Below the pieces are notes generated by a model. The model worked only from the letters and a program-made list of their open reading frames with translations, did not search any database and had not been told where the DNA came from. Shown in pieces: positions 1 through 8,208 of a stretch of DNA of 27,586 nucleotides (the first letter of the stretch is position 1; every line of letters begins with the position of its first letter). This DNA is from Eubacteriaceae bacterium UBA4266. Its GTDB lineage: Bacteria > Bacillota > Clostridia > Eubacteriales > Eubacteriaceae. The position numbers were made by a program, and so were the translations under genes. The stretch is taken from the NCBI GenBank assembly GCA_002396065.1, contig DGWE01000014.1, forward strand, positions 1 through 27,586, in the 5' to 3' direction.

Positions 1-27
1 GAATCCTTCGCTAAAGCTAAACAAAAC

Positions 28-74
28 AACAGCGTGCCTCAAAATCAAATCGACTTTGAGACACGCTGTTTTTT
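28..74. terminator. Bidirectional Rho-independent terminator
   Basis: Arms 28-43 and 55-70 form a stem of about 15 bp with a single C/A mismatch, around an 11-nt loop. The plus strand continues into a run of T (69-74). On the minus strand the hairpin is followed by a T-rich stretch, so it can end the metallopeptidase gene that stops at 88 as well as any rightward transcript entering from the left edge. Confidence 0.8.
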
Positions 75-87
75 AATCGCAAAAATA

Positions 88-645
88 TTAAACAGGATAA
101 TAGGTCTTGAGAATTTTTTCCCGTTCGATCCAATCGGGCATCACGCTTTTCATCGCCGCGAAAAACGCGTTATTGTGGCTCGGGAATTTCAAATGCAGCA
201 CCTCGTGCTGCGCGACAAAGGCCGTGCATTCGTCCGGCACCTTGATCAGCTCGAGGTTTAAAATCAAAAGGCCCGTTCTGGGGTTGCACGCGCCCCATTG
301 GTCCAGCATGCGTTTAATTCTCAGCCGCGGCATTTTGCCCTTGACGTAGGGCGCCGCGTTAAGCATCGCCTTGGCGACCATGCCCGCAAAAAGCGCCTTC
401 GCCTGATTGTAGTACCATTCATCGAGCACCGCCGCATTGGTCACAGGACTCTTCGGGTTAGATGAATGCAGCACGAGATGCCCCTGACAGATTTCCGCCA
501 TGTCCTCTGACGAATCGGCGGTCGGCTTTACGACCAGCGGGTAATAGCGGCCGCGGTATTTGTGGAGTTCACCTGTGGTGAACCGATATTTTTTTTCGTG
601 TTCCGGAATAATTTTATATGGAAATTTAGTTTGTTCAAGTTTCAT
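88..645 (-). CDS. YgjP-like (DUF45/WLM) zinc metallopeptidase family protein
   Basis: The predicted cytosolic protein has 185 residues from the ATG at 645. It ends in a zinc-peptidase signature: HEVLH at about residues 147-151 followed by a third His at 157 (HExxH-x5-H), then a PDW motif. Upstream is a DQWGAC motif matching the RWGSC-type motif of the YgjP/DUF45 family. These features identify the family; the substrate is unknown. The reading frame extends to a TTG at 663, but ATG 645 is the likelier start. No Shine-Dalgarno is visible before it. Instead a TATAAT lies at 652-657, seven bases before the ATG, so the mRNA may be leaderless or start is at TTG. The gene is single and diverges from thyX. 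Function beyond a putative metal-dependent hydrolase is not assigned. Confidence 0.75.
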   Translation of the reverse strand: MKLEQTKFPYKIIPEHEKKYRFTTGELHKYRGRYYPLVVKPTADSSEDMAEICQGHLVLHSSNPKSPVTNAAVLDEWYYNQAKALFAGMVAKAMLNAAPYVKGKMPRLRIKRMLDQWGACNPRTGLLILNLELIKVPDECTAFVAQHEVLHLKFPSHNNAFFAAMKSVMPDWIEREKILKTYYPV

Positions 646-723
646 GTTATAATTATAAACCAAAACGGACTCAAATAATTGGCTGATGCCGATAAATTAT
701 TGTACGAAAAAAGAGGAACCTAT

Positions 724-1494
724 ATGGAATCAAAATTAAATGTAATCCTGCTGTCACACACCCCAGACCCTGAAAAAGTAGTCGCTTCCGCCGCAAAGCT
801 CTGCTATTCCGCGTCGGATATTCAGGACCTAACTGAAAAACAAACCCCTGAAAAGGTGAAAGCCTTTTTGGAACGGCTCTCCAACTACGGGCACATGTCC
901 CCTGTTGAGCACATCAGCTTCACCTTCGGCATCGAAGGGGTCAGCCGCTCCCTGACCCACCAGCTGGTGCGGCACCGCCTGGCCAGCTACAGCCAGAAAT
1001 CTCAGCGCTACGTCACCGAAGGCCAGTTCGACTACATCGTCCCGCCGGCAATCGCCGACATTCCCGAAGCGAAGGCCCTCTACCTGAAGACGATGGAAGC
1101 GGATCAAAAAGCCTATGACGAATTGGTCGACCGCTTGACCGCACACCACAAGGCCGCATTGATGGATCAGGGAAAATCCGAAAAGGACGCCCAGACCACC
1201 GCTCAGAAAAAAGCTTTCGAAGACGCGCGCTACGTCCTGCCCAACGCTTGTGAAACCAAAATTATCGTGACCATGAACGCCCGGGAGCTGCTGCACTTTT
1301 TCAATCTGCGCTGCTGCCGGCGCGCTCAGTGGGAAATCAGAGCCTGCGCCACGCAGATGCTGAAGCTCGTCAAGCCCGTCGCGCCGACCCTTTTCGCGTC
1401 AGCCGGCCCGTCCTGCCTCGAAGGGCCCTGCCCTGAAGGCGCGATGTACTGCGGCGACATCAAGGGCGTGCGCGAAGCCTTTAAAAATCTATAA
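724..1494 (+). CDS. thyX: Flavin-dependent thymidylate synthase ThyX
   Basis: ThyX methylates dUMP to dTMP using methylenetetrahydrofolate as carbon donor and FAD/NADPH for reduction. The 256-residue protein has the ThyX signature around residues 83-96 (RHR, then S and R in the RHRxxSxxxxSxR pattern), which binds dUMP and flavin. The preceding GHMSPVEH segment and later [10 protein letters not shown] segment are also typical of the family. The start at 724 is chosen because GAGGAA lies six bases upstream; the frame could extend to a TTG at 679, which lacks a good site. The gene stands alone, divergent from the metallopeptidase and convergent with lysC, with a terminator directly downstream. 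Its presence suggests, but does not prove, that a classical ThyA is absent. Confidence 0.95.
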   Translation: MESKLNVILLSHTPDPEKVVASAAKLCYSASDIQDLTEKQTPEKVKAFLERLSNYGHMSPVEHISFTFGIEGVSRSLTHQLVRHRLASYSQKSQRYVTEGQFDYIVPPAIADIPEAKALYLKTMEADQKAYDELVDRLTAHHKAALMDQGKSEKDAQTTAQKKAFEDARYVLPNACETKIIVTMNARELLHFFNLRCCRRAQWEIRACATQMLKLVKPVAPTLFASAGPSCLEGPCPEGAMYCGDIKGVREAFKNL

Positions 1495-1506
1495 AACCAC
1501 CAATCG

Positions 1507-1535
1507 AAAAGGGCTCCTGTGAAAGGAGCCCTTTT
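1507..1535. terminator. Bidirectional terminator between thyX and lysC
   Basis: Perfect 12-bp inverted repeat (1507-1518 with 1524-1535) with a 5-nt loop. A-run at one end and T-run at the other let it work on both strands. It lies between the convergent thyX and lysC stop codons. Confidence 0.9.
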
Positions 1536-1558
1536 GTATGCTTGAATCAAATCAAACT

Positions 1559-2029
1559 TTACATTTCAAATTTCTTGTGAATGTGAACCATCGCTTCCTT
1601 GGCTCTTTCCTTGTCGATCAAGCAGCTGATTTTGATTTCAGAGGTTGAAATCGTCAGGATGTTGATCCCCAATTCGTAGAGCGCTTCAAAGAACTGGCTC
1701 GCAATTTCCGCGTTGGCGACGACACCTGTGCCGACGATGGAAAGCTTGGCCACGCCCTGATCGAATTCGACCTTCTGAGCGCCGACATCAAAGGCAAATT
1801 TCTGTGACACTTCGACAGCCTTCTGAAGCTCATCGACATTGACGGTAAACGAAATGTCGTTGACCGCAGTCCGGTTGACATTCTGAACGATCATATCGAC
1901 GTGAATGTTCTGAGCGGCCAAAAACGAGAACAGTCGAAAAGCGATCCCTGGTTTATCCGGCACTTCCAGAATTGAAATTTTTGCAATATCTTCGTCGAGC
2001 GCAATGCCTCGAATTAACACCTTTTCCAT
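1559..2029 (-). CDS. Possible internal in-frame aspartokinase beta (regulatory) subunit
   Basis: Within lysC, codon 248 is an ATG (2027-2029) in the same frame. The minus strand has AAGGAGG with its core at 2041-2045, 11 bases before it. The product would be 156 residues comprising the two ACT domains with no kinase domain. Bacillus subtilis aspartokinase II is known to make exactly such a beta subunit from an internal start, forming an alpha2beta2 enzyme. Seen: the strong internal site and ATG. Inferred: that it is used. The 11-base spacing is a little long, so initiation may be weak. Confidence 0.5.
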   Translation of the reverse strand: MEKVLIRGIALDEDIAKISILEVPDKPGIAFRLFSFLAAQNIHVDMIVQNVNRTAVNDISFTVNVDELQKAVEVSQKFAFDVGAQKVEFDQGVAKLSIVGTGVVANAEIASQFFEALYELGINILTISTSEIKISCLIDKERAKEAMVHIHKKFEM

Positions 2030-2770
2030 GCGATTGACTTCCTCCTTGATCAATGTGCCCGGGTTGTCGTTAAAGGATGACCGAACAACCAGCGGCAGTT
2101 TATACTTTTCAGCCAGCTCGACAGAACGGGTATGCAGCACGCCGGCCCCGAGACTCGCCATTTCCAATACTTCCTGATATGAAATTTCGTCGATTTTCTT
2201 TGCGTCCGGCACGATGCGCGGGTCCGCGTCGTAAACCCCGTCCACGTCGGTGTAAATTTCGCAGCTTTCCGCCTTGAGCGCCGCGGCCAACGCCACAGCA
2301 GACGTGTCTGAGCCGCCTCGGCCGAGGGTCGTGACTTCATCCCGATCATCAATGCCCTGGAAGCCCGCGACGATGACCACCTGATGGGTTTCGATTTCCC
2401 GCTGCAATCGGCTCGTATCGATGCCTTCGATGCGCGCTTTTTTGTGCACTTCTGAAGTTTTAATGCCGCACTGGGCCCCGGTCAGAGAAATGACAGAGTG
2501 GCCGAGGGCCTGAATGGCCATGGCCAGAAGCGCGATACTTTCCTGTTCGCCCGTCGCCATCAAGACGTCCAATTCCCGACTTGGGGGATTGGGGTTGATC
2601 GACTTGGCCATTTCTACCAGATGGTCGGTCTGCTTGCCCATGGCCGAAACGACGACGACCATTTTCTTGCCTTCGTCCGCCCGGTCGACAATGCGCTTCG
2701 CGACGCGTTTAATGCGGTCTACTGATCCGACTGAGGTGCCGCCGTATTTTTGTACGATTAAATTTTCCAT
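1559..2770 (-). CDS. lysC: Aspartate kinase
   Basis: Aspartokinase phosphorylates L-aspartate with ATP, the first step to lysine, threonine and methionine. The 403-residue protein begins with the amino-acid kinase signature KYGGTSVGS and has the GRGGSDTSA motif near the middle of the kinase domain. Tandem ACT domains occupy roughly residues 262-403 and would bind the feedback inhibitor. Length fits monofunctional bacterial LysC of the Bacillus type. It lies 11 bases after hom, so hom-lysC is probably one transcript, and a terminator follows it. An internal ATG at 2029, preceded by AGGAGG, could produce a separate regulatory subunit (see that entry). The context with hom, thrC and thrB suggests the threonine branch. 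Confidence 0.95.
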   Translation of the reverse strand: MENLIVQKYGGTSVGSVDRIKRVAKRIVDRADEGKKMVVVVSAMGKQTDHLVEMAKSINPNPPSRELDVLMATGEQESIALLAMAIQALGHSVISLTGAQCGIKTSEVHKKARIEGIDTSRLQREIETHQVVIVAGFQGIDDRDEVTTLGRGGSDTSAVALAAALKAESCEIYTDVDGVYDADPRIVPDAKKIDEISYQEVLEMASLGAGVLHTRSVELAEKYKLPLVVRSSFNDNPGTLIKEEVNRMEKVLIRGIALDEDIAKISILEVPDKPGIAFRLFSFLAAQNIHVDMIVQNVNRTAVNDISFTVNVDELQKAVEVSQKFAFDVGAQKVEFDQGVAKLSIVGTGVVANAEIASQFFEALYELGINILTISTSEIKISCLIDKERAKEAMVHIHKKFEM

Positions 2771-2781
2771 CGGCAGCCTTC

Positions 2782-4026
2782 TTATTCGTAAATGCGCGCG
2801 TAGAACAGCTTTGGTGTCCGTTCCTTAAGGCGTTCGACCAGCGAATCGAAAACGTCCGCCTGGATTTCGGATGTCGTGAAGAACACGTCGTCACCGCTCA
2901 CCACAATCTGTCCTCTGCCCTTATCCGCGTTCATCACGGACATGACGTAAGCCAGTTCGTCGTTGTTCGTCACGTGGACGCGCAGGTAGTAGCGGCCGGA
3001 GAAGCCGGAATTGCCCATCTTGTGTAGATCCTTGTCGAGCTTTTTGTAATGGGGATTGCGTTCTTCCTTCAGGCTGTTGATGATGTAGAGCACGTCGCCG
3101 ACAACCGCGTTGGCTGTCGCGTCCTTGCCAGCACCTTTGCCGTAAAACTGCAGTTCGCCGATGACATCCCCTTTAATGGAGATGATATTAAATTCCGAGT
3201 CGACGTGACCCATCATCGATTCGTTCGGGAAAAGCACCGGTTCAACTGTCGTGTACACTTGATTTTTGTTGAGCAGCTTGGAGTGGCCGAGGTATTTGAT
3301 GACGTAGCCGATGGATTTGACCATTTCCACGTCGACGGCTTCAACGTCAGACAGGCCGCGTTTCTTGATGTCTTCGTCGCGGATGATGCCACCGTAGGCC
3401 AAGGTTGACAGGATGGCGAGCTTTCTTGAGACGTCGTAGCCTTCGATATCGGCCGTCGGGTCCGCTTCGGCAAAGCCGATTTTCTGAGCCAGCTTCAGGG
3501 TTTCGTCGAAGTCGGCGTTATTTTCCGTCATATTCGACAGGATGAAATTGGTCGTCCCATTGAGGATCCCCATGATTTCATCGATGTGGTTGATTTTCAA
3601 TTCTTCGTTCAGCGAGCCGATAATCGGAATCCCGCCGCCGACTGCCGCTTCGTATCTTAAGAAAACGTGGTGTTCGTCGGCAATGGCGTTGAGCTCCGCG
3701 AAATATTCAGACAGCACGGCCTTGCTCGCCGTCACGACGTTTTTATCGTGTTCCAGCGCAGTTTTGATCATCTTGTGTTCAAAATCCATCCCACCCAGAA
3801 GGGAAACCACGATCTTGATTTCGGGATCGTTCATGATCAAATCGGGATCCGTCACGATTTCGCAGTGATGATCCGACGGATCGACCTTTTTATTCGGGTC
3901 TCTATCCAAAATCTTGGTGATATATACAGGTTCATCTAAATTGTCAGCAAAACGACCCTTGTGCAGGTTGATTAATTCGTAAACCCCTGTACCGATCGTT
4001 CCGAATCCGAGTAGTGCAATATTCAC
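2782..4026 (-). CDS. hom: Homoserine dehydrogenase
   Basis: Hom reduces aspartate semialdehyde to homoserine with NAD(P)H. The 414-residue protein opens with a Rossmann nucleotide-binding loop GFGTIGTGV. The central catalytic region contains GGGIPI and GILNGTTNFIL, both diagnostic for homoserine dehydrogenase. A C-terminal ACT domain from about residue 345 is expected to sense threonine. The start codon is GTG at 4026, supported by GAGGT seven bases upstream. lysC follows after 11 bases. The gene shares a divergent control region with thrC, consistent with coordinated control of threonine synthesis. Aspartate semialdehyde dehydrogenase (asd) is not in the window and must be encoded elsewhere if the pathway is complete. 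Confidence 0.95.
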   Translation of the reverse strand: MNIALLGFGTIGTGVYELINLHKGRFADNLDEPVYITKILDRDPNKKVDPSDHHCEIVTDPDLIMNDPEIKIVVSLLGGMDFEHKMIKTALEHDKNVVTASKAVLSEYFAELNAIADEHHVFLRYEAAVGGGIPIIGSLNEELKINHIDEIMGILNGTTNFILSNMTENNADFDETLKLAQKIGFAEADPTADIEGYDVSRKLAILSTLAYGGIIRDEDIKKRGLSDVEAVDVEMVKSIGYVIKYLGHSKLLNKNQVYTTVEPVLFPNESMMGHVDSEFNIISIKGDVIGELQFYGKGAGKDATANAVVGDVLYIINSLKEERNPHYKKLDKDLHKMGNSGFSGRYYLRVHVTNNDELAYVMSVMNADKGRGQIVVSGDDVFFTTSEIQADVFDSLVERLKERTPKLFYARIYE

Positions 4027-4065
4027 GATATGACCTCATTTCTTGATTTCAAATACAATTTTTTC

Positions 4066-4094
4066 TTGTAATTCAATTTAAATCATTCTATCAT
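4066..4094 (+). promoter_or_regulatory. Predicted promoter of thrC-thrB
   Basis: TTGTAA (4066-4071) and TATCAT (4089-4094) with a 17-base spacer. It predicts a start near 4101 and a leader of about 60 bases before the thrC ATG. Confidence 0.5.
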
Positions 4095-4114
4095 AGAAAT
4101 AGATTGCGTCGCAA
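4085..4114 (-). promoter_or_regulatory. Predicted promoter of hom-lysC
   Basis: Minus-strand TTGCGA (4109-4114) and TAGAAT (4085-4090) are separated by 18 bases. The element overlaps the thrC promoter on the opposite strand. It would give a leader of roughly 50 bases before the GTG. Confidence 0.45.
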
Positions 4115-4115
4115 T
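4103..4115. promoter_or_regulatory. Palindromic candidate operator in the thrC/hom control region
   Basis: ATTGCGTCGCAAT is a perfect palindrome with 6-base arms around one base. A further ATTGCG copy follows at 4121-4126. It overlaps the predicted -35 box of hom and lies at the predicted start of the thrC transcript, so one bound regulator could affect both directions. No binding protein is identified. Confidence 0.4.
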
Positions 4116-4160
4116 TTTTTATTGCGCATTCTACGATTTTTTAAAACTTGGAGGAGCTTT

Positions 4161-5675
4161 ATGCCAATCGACTACCGAGACCACTATGTCAGTACCCGCG
4201 GAAGCGAACAGAATATCACTGCCTCTCAGGCCATCATCGCCGGCCTGGCAAAAGACGGCGGGCTGTACGTGCCTTCCTTTATACGGAACTGTCATTTTGA
4301 TATTAACAGCATGCTGAACCAATCCTACAGCAAGGTCGCCCAGACGGTCTTTAACGCCTTTCTCGACGATTTCACGCCTGAACAGATTGAACAGTGCGTC
4401 CACGACGCCTACCAGACAGGGCTGTTCGAAGACAACGCCTGCCCGGTTCACGTTCAAAAGGCGGCCGACCGCTACTTCTTAGAACTCTACCACGGCCCGA
4501 CCTGTGCCTTTAAGGATATGGCGCTGACCATTCTGCCCCATTTCATGACCAACTCCGTCAAGATTCAGAACATCGGACGGGAAATCGTCATCCTGACCGC
4601 CACCTCCGGCGACACCGGCAAGGCCGCGCTGTCCGGTTTCTGCGATGTGCCAGGCATCGACATCATCGTCTACTATCCGAAGGACGGCGTTTCGCCGGTT
4701 CAGGAAAAACAGATGTTAACCCAGACCGGAAAGAACACCTGCGTCGTCGGCGTCCGCGGCAATTTCGACGACACCCAGAACGGCGTCAAGGCCATCTTTT
4801 CAGATCAGGCGCTCAACGCCGACATCAACGCCAAGGGCTACCAGCTCTCCTCGGCCAATTCCATCAACATCGGCCGCCTGCTGCCTCAAGTCGTTTACTA
4901 TTTCTACAGCTACTGCGACTTAGTACGCCAGGGCGCCATCACCTGCGGCGATCCGGTTAACTTCGTCGTGCCGACGGGCAACTTCGGCGATATTCTAGCT
5001 GGCTACTACGCGGCGCTGACCGGTCTTCCGGTCAATCGTTTTGTCTGCGCTTCCAACGCCAACCGCGTCCTGACAGATTTCTTTGAAACCGGCAAGTACA
5101 ACCGCAAGCGCCCGTTCTACAAGACGATGTCGCCGTCGATGGACATTCTGATCTCCAGCAATTTGGAACGCCTGCTCTACGACGTCTCCAAGGATCCGGA
5201 AGAAGTTGCCCAGTGGATGCACGCCCTCCAGAGCGACGGCAGCTACGCTGTCCCCGACGCCATCAAGGCGCAGACGAAAAAAGCCTTCTGGGGTGGCTTC
5301 GCCGATGAAGCGCAAACCTCTGCGGCCATCGCTGACATGTTCAAAAACCACGGCTACCTGATCGACCCGCACACCGCCGTCGCGAGCTGTGTGTACGACC
5401 AGTACAGGGACGAAACCGGCGACACGACCCCGACCATCGTGTTGTCCACGGCCAGCCCCTACAAATTCGCCACCAATGTGTACAAGAGCATTTACGGCGA
5501 TATCCCTGAAAATCTCGACGATTTCGACGTACTGACCGCTTTGTCCGACGCTACGTCGACCGCCATTCCAAAGCCGTTAGCAGGCCTCGCGGATCGTCCA
5601 AACCTTCACGATCACGTCTGCGGTGTCGACGACATGGCCGACAGCCTTCAGGACTTTTTAAACCGACTGAAATAA
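4161..5675 (+). CDS. thrC: Threonine synthase
   Basis: ThrC converts O-phosphohomoserine to threonine and phosphate, using pyridoxal phosphate. The protein is 504 residues from ATG 4161, which has GGAGG seven bases upstream; an in-frame extension to 4104 adds a basic N-terminus without a site and is rejected. The N-terminal YVSTRG and the PLP-lysine motif CAFKDMAL (Lys about 118) are typical of the long, yeast/E. coli-like ThrC class, as are TSGDTGKAAL and PTGNFGDILAGYYA, which contact the phosphate and cofactor. It is first in a two-gene unit with thrB and diverges from hom, so a whole homoserine-to-threonine branch is clustered here. Confidence 0.95.
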   Translation: MPIDYRDHYVSTRGSEQNITASQAIIAGLAKDGGLYVPSFIRNCHFDINSMLNQSYSKVAQTVFNAFLDDFTPEQIEQCVHDAYQTGLFEDNACPVHVQKAADRYFLELYHGPTCAFKDMALTILPHFMTNSVKIQNIGREIVILTATSGDTGKAALSGFCDVPGIDIIVYYPKDGVSPVQEKQMLTQTGKNTCVVGVRGNFDDTQNGVKAIFSDQALNADINAKGYQLSSANSINIGRLLPQVVYYFYSYCDLVRQGAITCGDPVNFVVPTGNFGDILAGYYAALTGLPVNRFVCASNANRVLTDFFETGKYNRKRPFYKTMSPSMDILISSNLERLLYDVSKDPEEVAQWMHALQSDGSYAVPDAIKAQTKKAFWGGFADEAQTSAAIADMFKNHGYLIDPHTAVASCVYDQYRDETGDTTPTIVLSTASPYKFATNVYKSIYGDIPENLDDFDVLTALSDATSTAIPKPLAGLADRPNLHDHVCGVDDMADSLQDFLNRLK

Positions 5676-5714
5676 TTTTTATATAATATAGAGAAGAAAT
5701 AAAAGGAATCGAAA

Positions 5715-6653
5715 ATGACTGATCATCCAATGCTTCACAACCGTGGGATTCAGGTCAAGGTTCCCGGCACTTCCGCCAACATCGGTCCGGGCTTTGACGC
5801 TTTCGGTCTCGCGTTTAACCTCTACAATTCTTTTACTTTTATGGAAAAAAACGACGGCAAACTGACCATTCGCGGCGTATCCCGCAAATATCAGGGCGCC
5901 AACAATTTAGTTTACCGCGCGATGCAGCGCGTCTTCAAGCGCGTGCACTATTACCCAAAGGGCCTCTACATCTACACCGAAACCGGCGTGCCGGTCAGCC
6001 GCGGACTCGGCTCCTCCGCCACCTGCATCGTCGGCGGTCTGGTCGGGGCCAACGCCCTATGCGGCAGTCCCCTTACCCAGGACGAGCTTTTCGACATCGC
6101 GGTCGATATGGAAGGCCATCCCGACAATATCGCACCGGCCATGTTCGGCGGCTTGGTCTGTTCCATCGGCAGCCATCATCATTATCAATACATCAGAAAG
6201 GAAGTAGCGGATACCTTCGCTTTTCATCTGATTGTGCCGGATTTTGAGCTCTCGACCAAGGCTGCCCGCGCCGCACTGCCCGACAAGATTCCGAGAACGG
6301 ACGGCGTCTTCAACGTCGCCCACGCGACGATGACTTATCTCGCTCTTGCAGAAGGCCGGCCTGACGTTCTGAAGAACAGCATGAACGACAAGCTGCACGA
6401 ACCCTACCGCAAGCATTTGATCCGTTCCTTCGACGCGGTGAAACGCACCGCGCTCCATTACGGCGCATTGGGTGTCTGCATCTCCGGTGCCGGTCCGACC
6501 ATTCTGGCCATTACCCAGAAAAACAATCTCTCCGCATTTTCTGAACACATGCGGGACTATTTAAGCAGCAAAGAACCCAATTGGCAGTACTACGATTTGT
6601 CGCCCGATAACGAAGGCACGACCATCGATTTCAACGTTGAAGTCGATTTATGA
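5715..6653 (+). CDS. thrB: Homoserine kinase
   Basis: ThrB phosphorylates homoserine with ATP to give the substrate of ThrC. The 312-residue GHMP-family protein has the N-terminal PGTSANIGPGFDAFG motif, the ATP-binding loop GLGSSAT near residue 97 and a C-terminal ISGAGPTI motif, all characteristic. AAGGAA precedes the ATG. It follows thrC by 39 bases; that gap contains an AT-rich TATAAT-like stretch but no hairpin, so co-transcription with thrC is expected, with a possible weak internal promoter. A terminator lies downstream. Confidence 0.95.
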   Translation: MTDHPMLHNRGIQVKVPGTSANIGPGFDAFGLAFNLYNSFTFMEKNDGKLTIRGVSRKYQGANNLVYRAMQRVFKRVHYYPKGLYIYTETGVPVSRGLGSSATCIVGGLVGANALCGSPLTQDELFDIAVDMEGHPDNIAPAMFGGLVCSIGSHHHYQYIRKEVADTFAFHLIVPDFELSTKAARAALPDKIPRTDGVFNVAHATMTYLALAEGRPDVLKNSMNDKLHEPYRKHLIRSFDAVKRTALHYGALGVCISGAGPTILAITQKNNLSAFSEHMRDYLSSKEPNWQYYDLSPDNEGTTIDFNVEVDL

Positions 6654-6673
6654 TCTGAATTTTGTACAAAAGT

Positions 6674-6719
6674 TGGGGAGAATTTGTGAATTCGAGTATA
6701 GTTCTTCCCCATTCTTTTT
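6674..6719 (+). terminator. Rho-independent terminator after thrB
   Basis: TGGGGA plus GAA (6674-6682) can pair with TTCTTCCCCA (6702-6711) with one bulged base, followed by a T-rich tract at 6712-6719. The 19-nt loop is large, so the terminator is only moderately strong. Confidence 0.6.
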
Positions 6720-6727
6720 GATATAAT
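6719..6727 (+). promoter_or_regulatory. Extended -10 promoter of purC
   Basis: TGATATAAT is an extended -10 (TGnTATAAT) located right after the thrB terminator and about 35 bases before the purC ATG. No good -35 box is present at the expected distance, which fits the extended -10 class. Confidence 0.55.
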
Positions 6728-6761
6728 CAACGTAATCTTGAAAATTTACAGGAGGCTTTTC

Positions 6762-7634
6762 ATGAAAACTTATCAACCGGTCAAAGAAGGCAAGGTTCGG
6801 GAAATTTACGATATCGGCGATGCCCTGGTCATGGTGGCCACCGACCGTATTTCCGCGTTCGACGTCATCTTGAAAAATAAAATTGTCAAAAAGGGCACGG
6901 TGTTGACCCAGATGTCCAAATTCTGGTTCGACTACACTGAAGACATCATCCCCAATCACATGATTTCCGTCGATGTGGCCGATATGCCCGAATTCTTCCA
7001 GAATGAAAAATACGACGGCAACAGCATGCTCTGCAAAAAGCTGACCATGTTCCCGATCGAATGCATTGTCCGCGGCTACATCACTGGCAGCGGCTGGAAA
7101 AGCTACCAGGAAAACGGCACAGTCTGCGGCATTAAGCTGCCTGACGGCCTGATCGAATGCGACAAGCTTCCAGAACCCATTTACACACCGAGCACCAAGG
7201 CGGATCTCGGCGATCACGACGAAAACATCAGCTATGAACAGAGCATCGACGTCCTAGAAAAACACTTCCCAGGCCACGGCGAAGCCTACGCCAAGGCACT
7301 CCGCGACAACACGATCGCGCTGTACAAAAAATGCGCTGATTACGCCCTCTCTAAAGGTATCATCATCGCCGACACCAAGTTTGAATTTGGCCTCGACGAA
7401 AACGGCAACCTCGTTATCGGCGACGAAATGCTCACACCGGACAGCAGCCGCTTCTGGCCGCTGGAAGGCTACAAGCCAGGTCAGGGACAGCCGTCCTTCG
7501 ACAAACAGTACGTCCGCGACTGGCTCAAGGCTAACCCGGATTCCGATTACAATCTGCCCCAGGACGTCATCGACAAGACCATCGATAAATACAAAGAAGC
7601 CTATCATCTGCTCACCGATAAAACCATCGACTAA
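6762..7634 (+). CDS. purC: Phosphoribosylaminoimidazole-succinocarboxamide (SAICAR) synthase
   Basis: PurC joins aspartate to CAIR using ATP in de novo purine synthesis. The 290-residue protein carries the family signatures EGKVREIY near the N-terminus, TDRISAFDV, IVRGYITGSGWKSY and the C-terminal GDEMLTPDSSRFW. It belongs to the longer, eukaryote-like PurC group rather than the about 240-residue Bacillus form. ATG 6762 is preceded by AGGAGG with ideal spacing; a TTG at 6738 is rejected. It is a single gene between thrB and the riboflavin operon, with its own extended -10 promoter and a downstream bidirectional terminator. No other pur gene is nearby. Confidence 0.95.
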   Translation: MKTYQPVKEGKVREIYDIGDALVMVATDRISAFDVILKNKIVKKGTVLTQMSKFWFDYTEDIIPNHMISVDVADMPEFFQNEKYDGNSMLCKKLTMFPIECIVRGYITGSGWKSYQENGTVCGIKLPDGLIECDKLPEPIYTPSTKADLGDHDENISYEQSIDVLEKHFPGHGEAYAKALRDNTIALYKKCADYALSKGIIIADTKFEFGLDENGNLVIGDEMLTPDSSRFWPLEGYKPGQGQPSFDKQYVRDWLKANPDSDYNLPQDVIDKTIDKYKEAYHLLTDKTID

Positions 7635-7642
7635 ACGCATAA

Positions 7643-7685
7643 AAAAACAGAGCGGTTTGAAAATTTCAAATCGCTCTGTTTTTTA
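7643..7685. terminator. Bidirectional terminator between purC and ribH
   Basis: Long inverted repeat: AACAGAGCG plus TTTGAAA pairs with its complement across one mismatch, flanked by A-run and T-run. It serves the convergent purC and ribH transcripts. Confidence 0.9.
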
Positions 7686-7695
7686 TTGCGCCGGA

Positions 7696-8163
7696 TTATT
7701 TTTCGATGTTCTTGATCAAGTTGACCATTTCGATCGCGGAGCAGGCCACATCGTAGCCCTTGTTGCCCGCCTTGGTCCCCGCACGTTCGACAGCCTGTTC
7801 GATGTTTTCGGTCGTCAGGACGCCAAAGAGCACCGGAATCCCCGTGTTCAGGCTGACTTGTGCGATGCCTTTGCTGGCTTCGTTGCAGACGTAATCGTAA
7901 TGGCTGGTTGCGCCGCGAATGACCGCCCCGAGGCAGATAACCGCGTCGTATTTGCCGGACTGGGCGAATTTCTGCGCGATCAGCGGAATTTCAAAGGCAC
8001 CGGGCACCCAAGCGATGTCGATGTCGTCGTCGTTGACGCCGTGGCGGATCAGCGCGTCCTGTGCGCCGGAAACCAGCTTTGACACGATGAATTCGTTGAA
8101 ACGCGCCGCCACAATGGCCACCTTAATCTGTTGTGCAACAACCTTACCTTCTAATTTGTTCAT
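7696..8163 (-). CDS. ribH: 6,7-dimethyl-8-ribityllumazine synthase
   Basis: RibH condenses 5-amino-6-ribitylaminouracil with 3,4-dihydroxy-2-butanone 4-phosphate to form lumazine, the substrate of RibE. The 155-residue protein shows the family motifs ARFNEFI (residues about 20-26), the PGAFEIP loop, the [15 protein letters not shown] segment containing the catalytic His, and [11 protein letters not shown]. It is the last gene of the riboflavin operon, 45 bases after ribBA, and is followed by a terminator. AGAAGG precedes the ATG. Length is normal for a capsid-forming bacterial RibH. Confidence 0.97.
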   Translation of the reverse strand: MNKLEGKVVAQQIKVAIVAARFNEFIVSKLVSGAQDALIRHGVNDDDIDIAWVPGAFEIPLIAQKFAQSGKYDAVICLGAVIRGATSHYDYVCNEASKGIAQVSLNTGIPVLFGVLTTENIEQAVERAGTKAGNKGYDVACSAIEMVNLIKNIEK

Positions 8164-8208
8164 GATTTTACCTTCTTTCTCAATTCTTTTATTCTATATA
8201 TTTTTAAA

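Noticed and set aside
679..723. TTG start extending thyX by 15 codons
   Set aside because: No ribosome site; ATG 724 has GAGGAA at good distance and gives the usual ThyX N-terminus.
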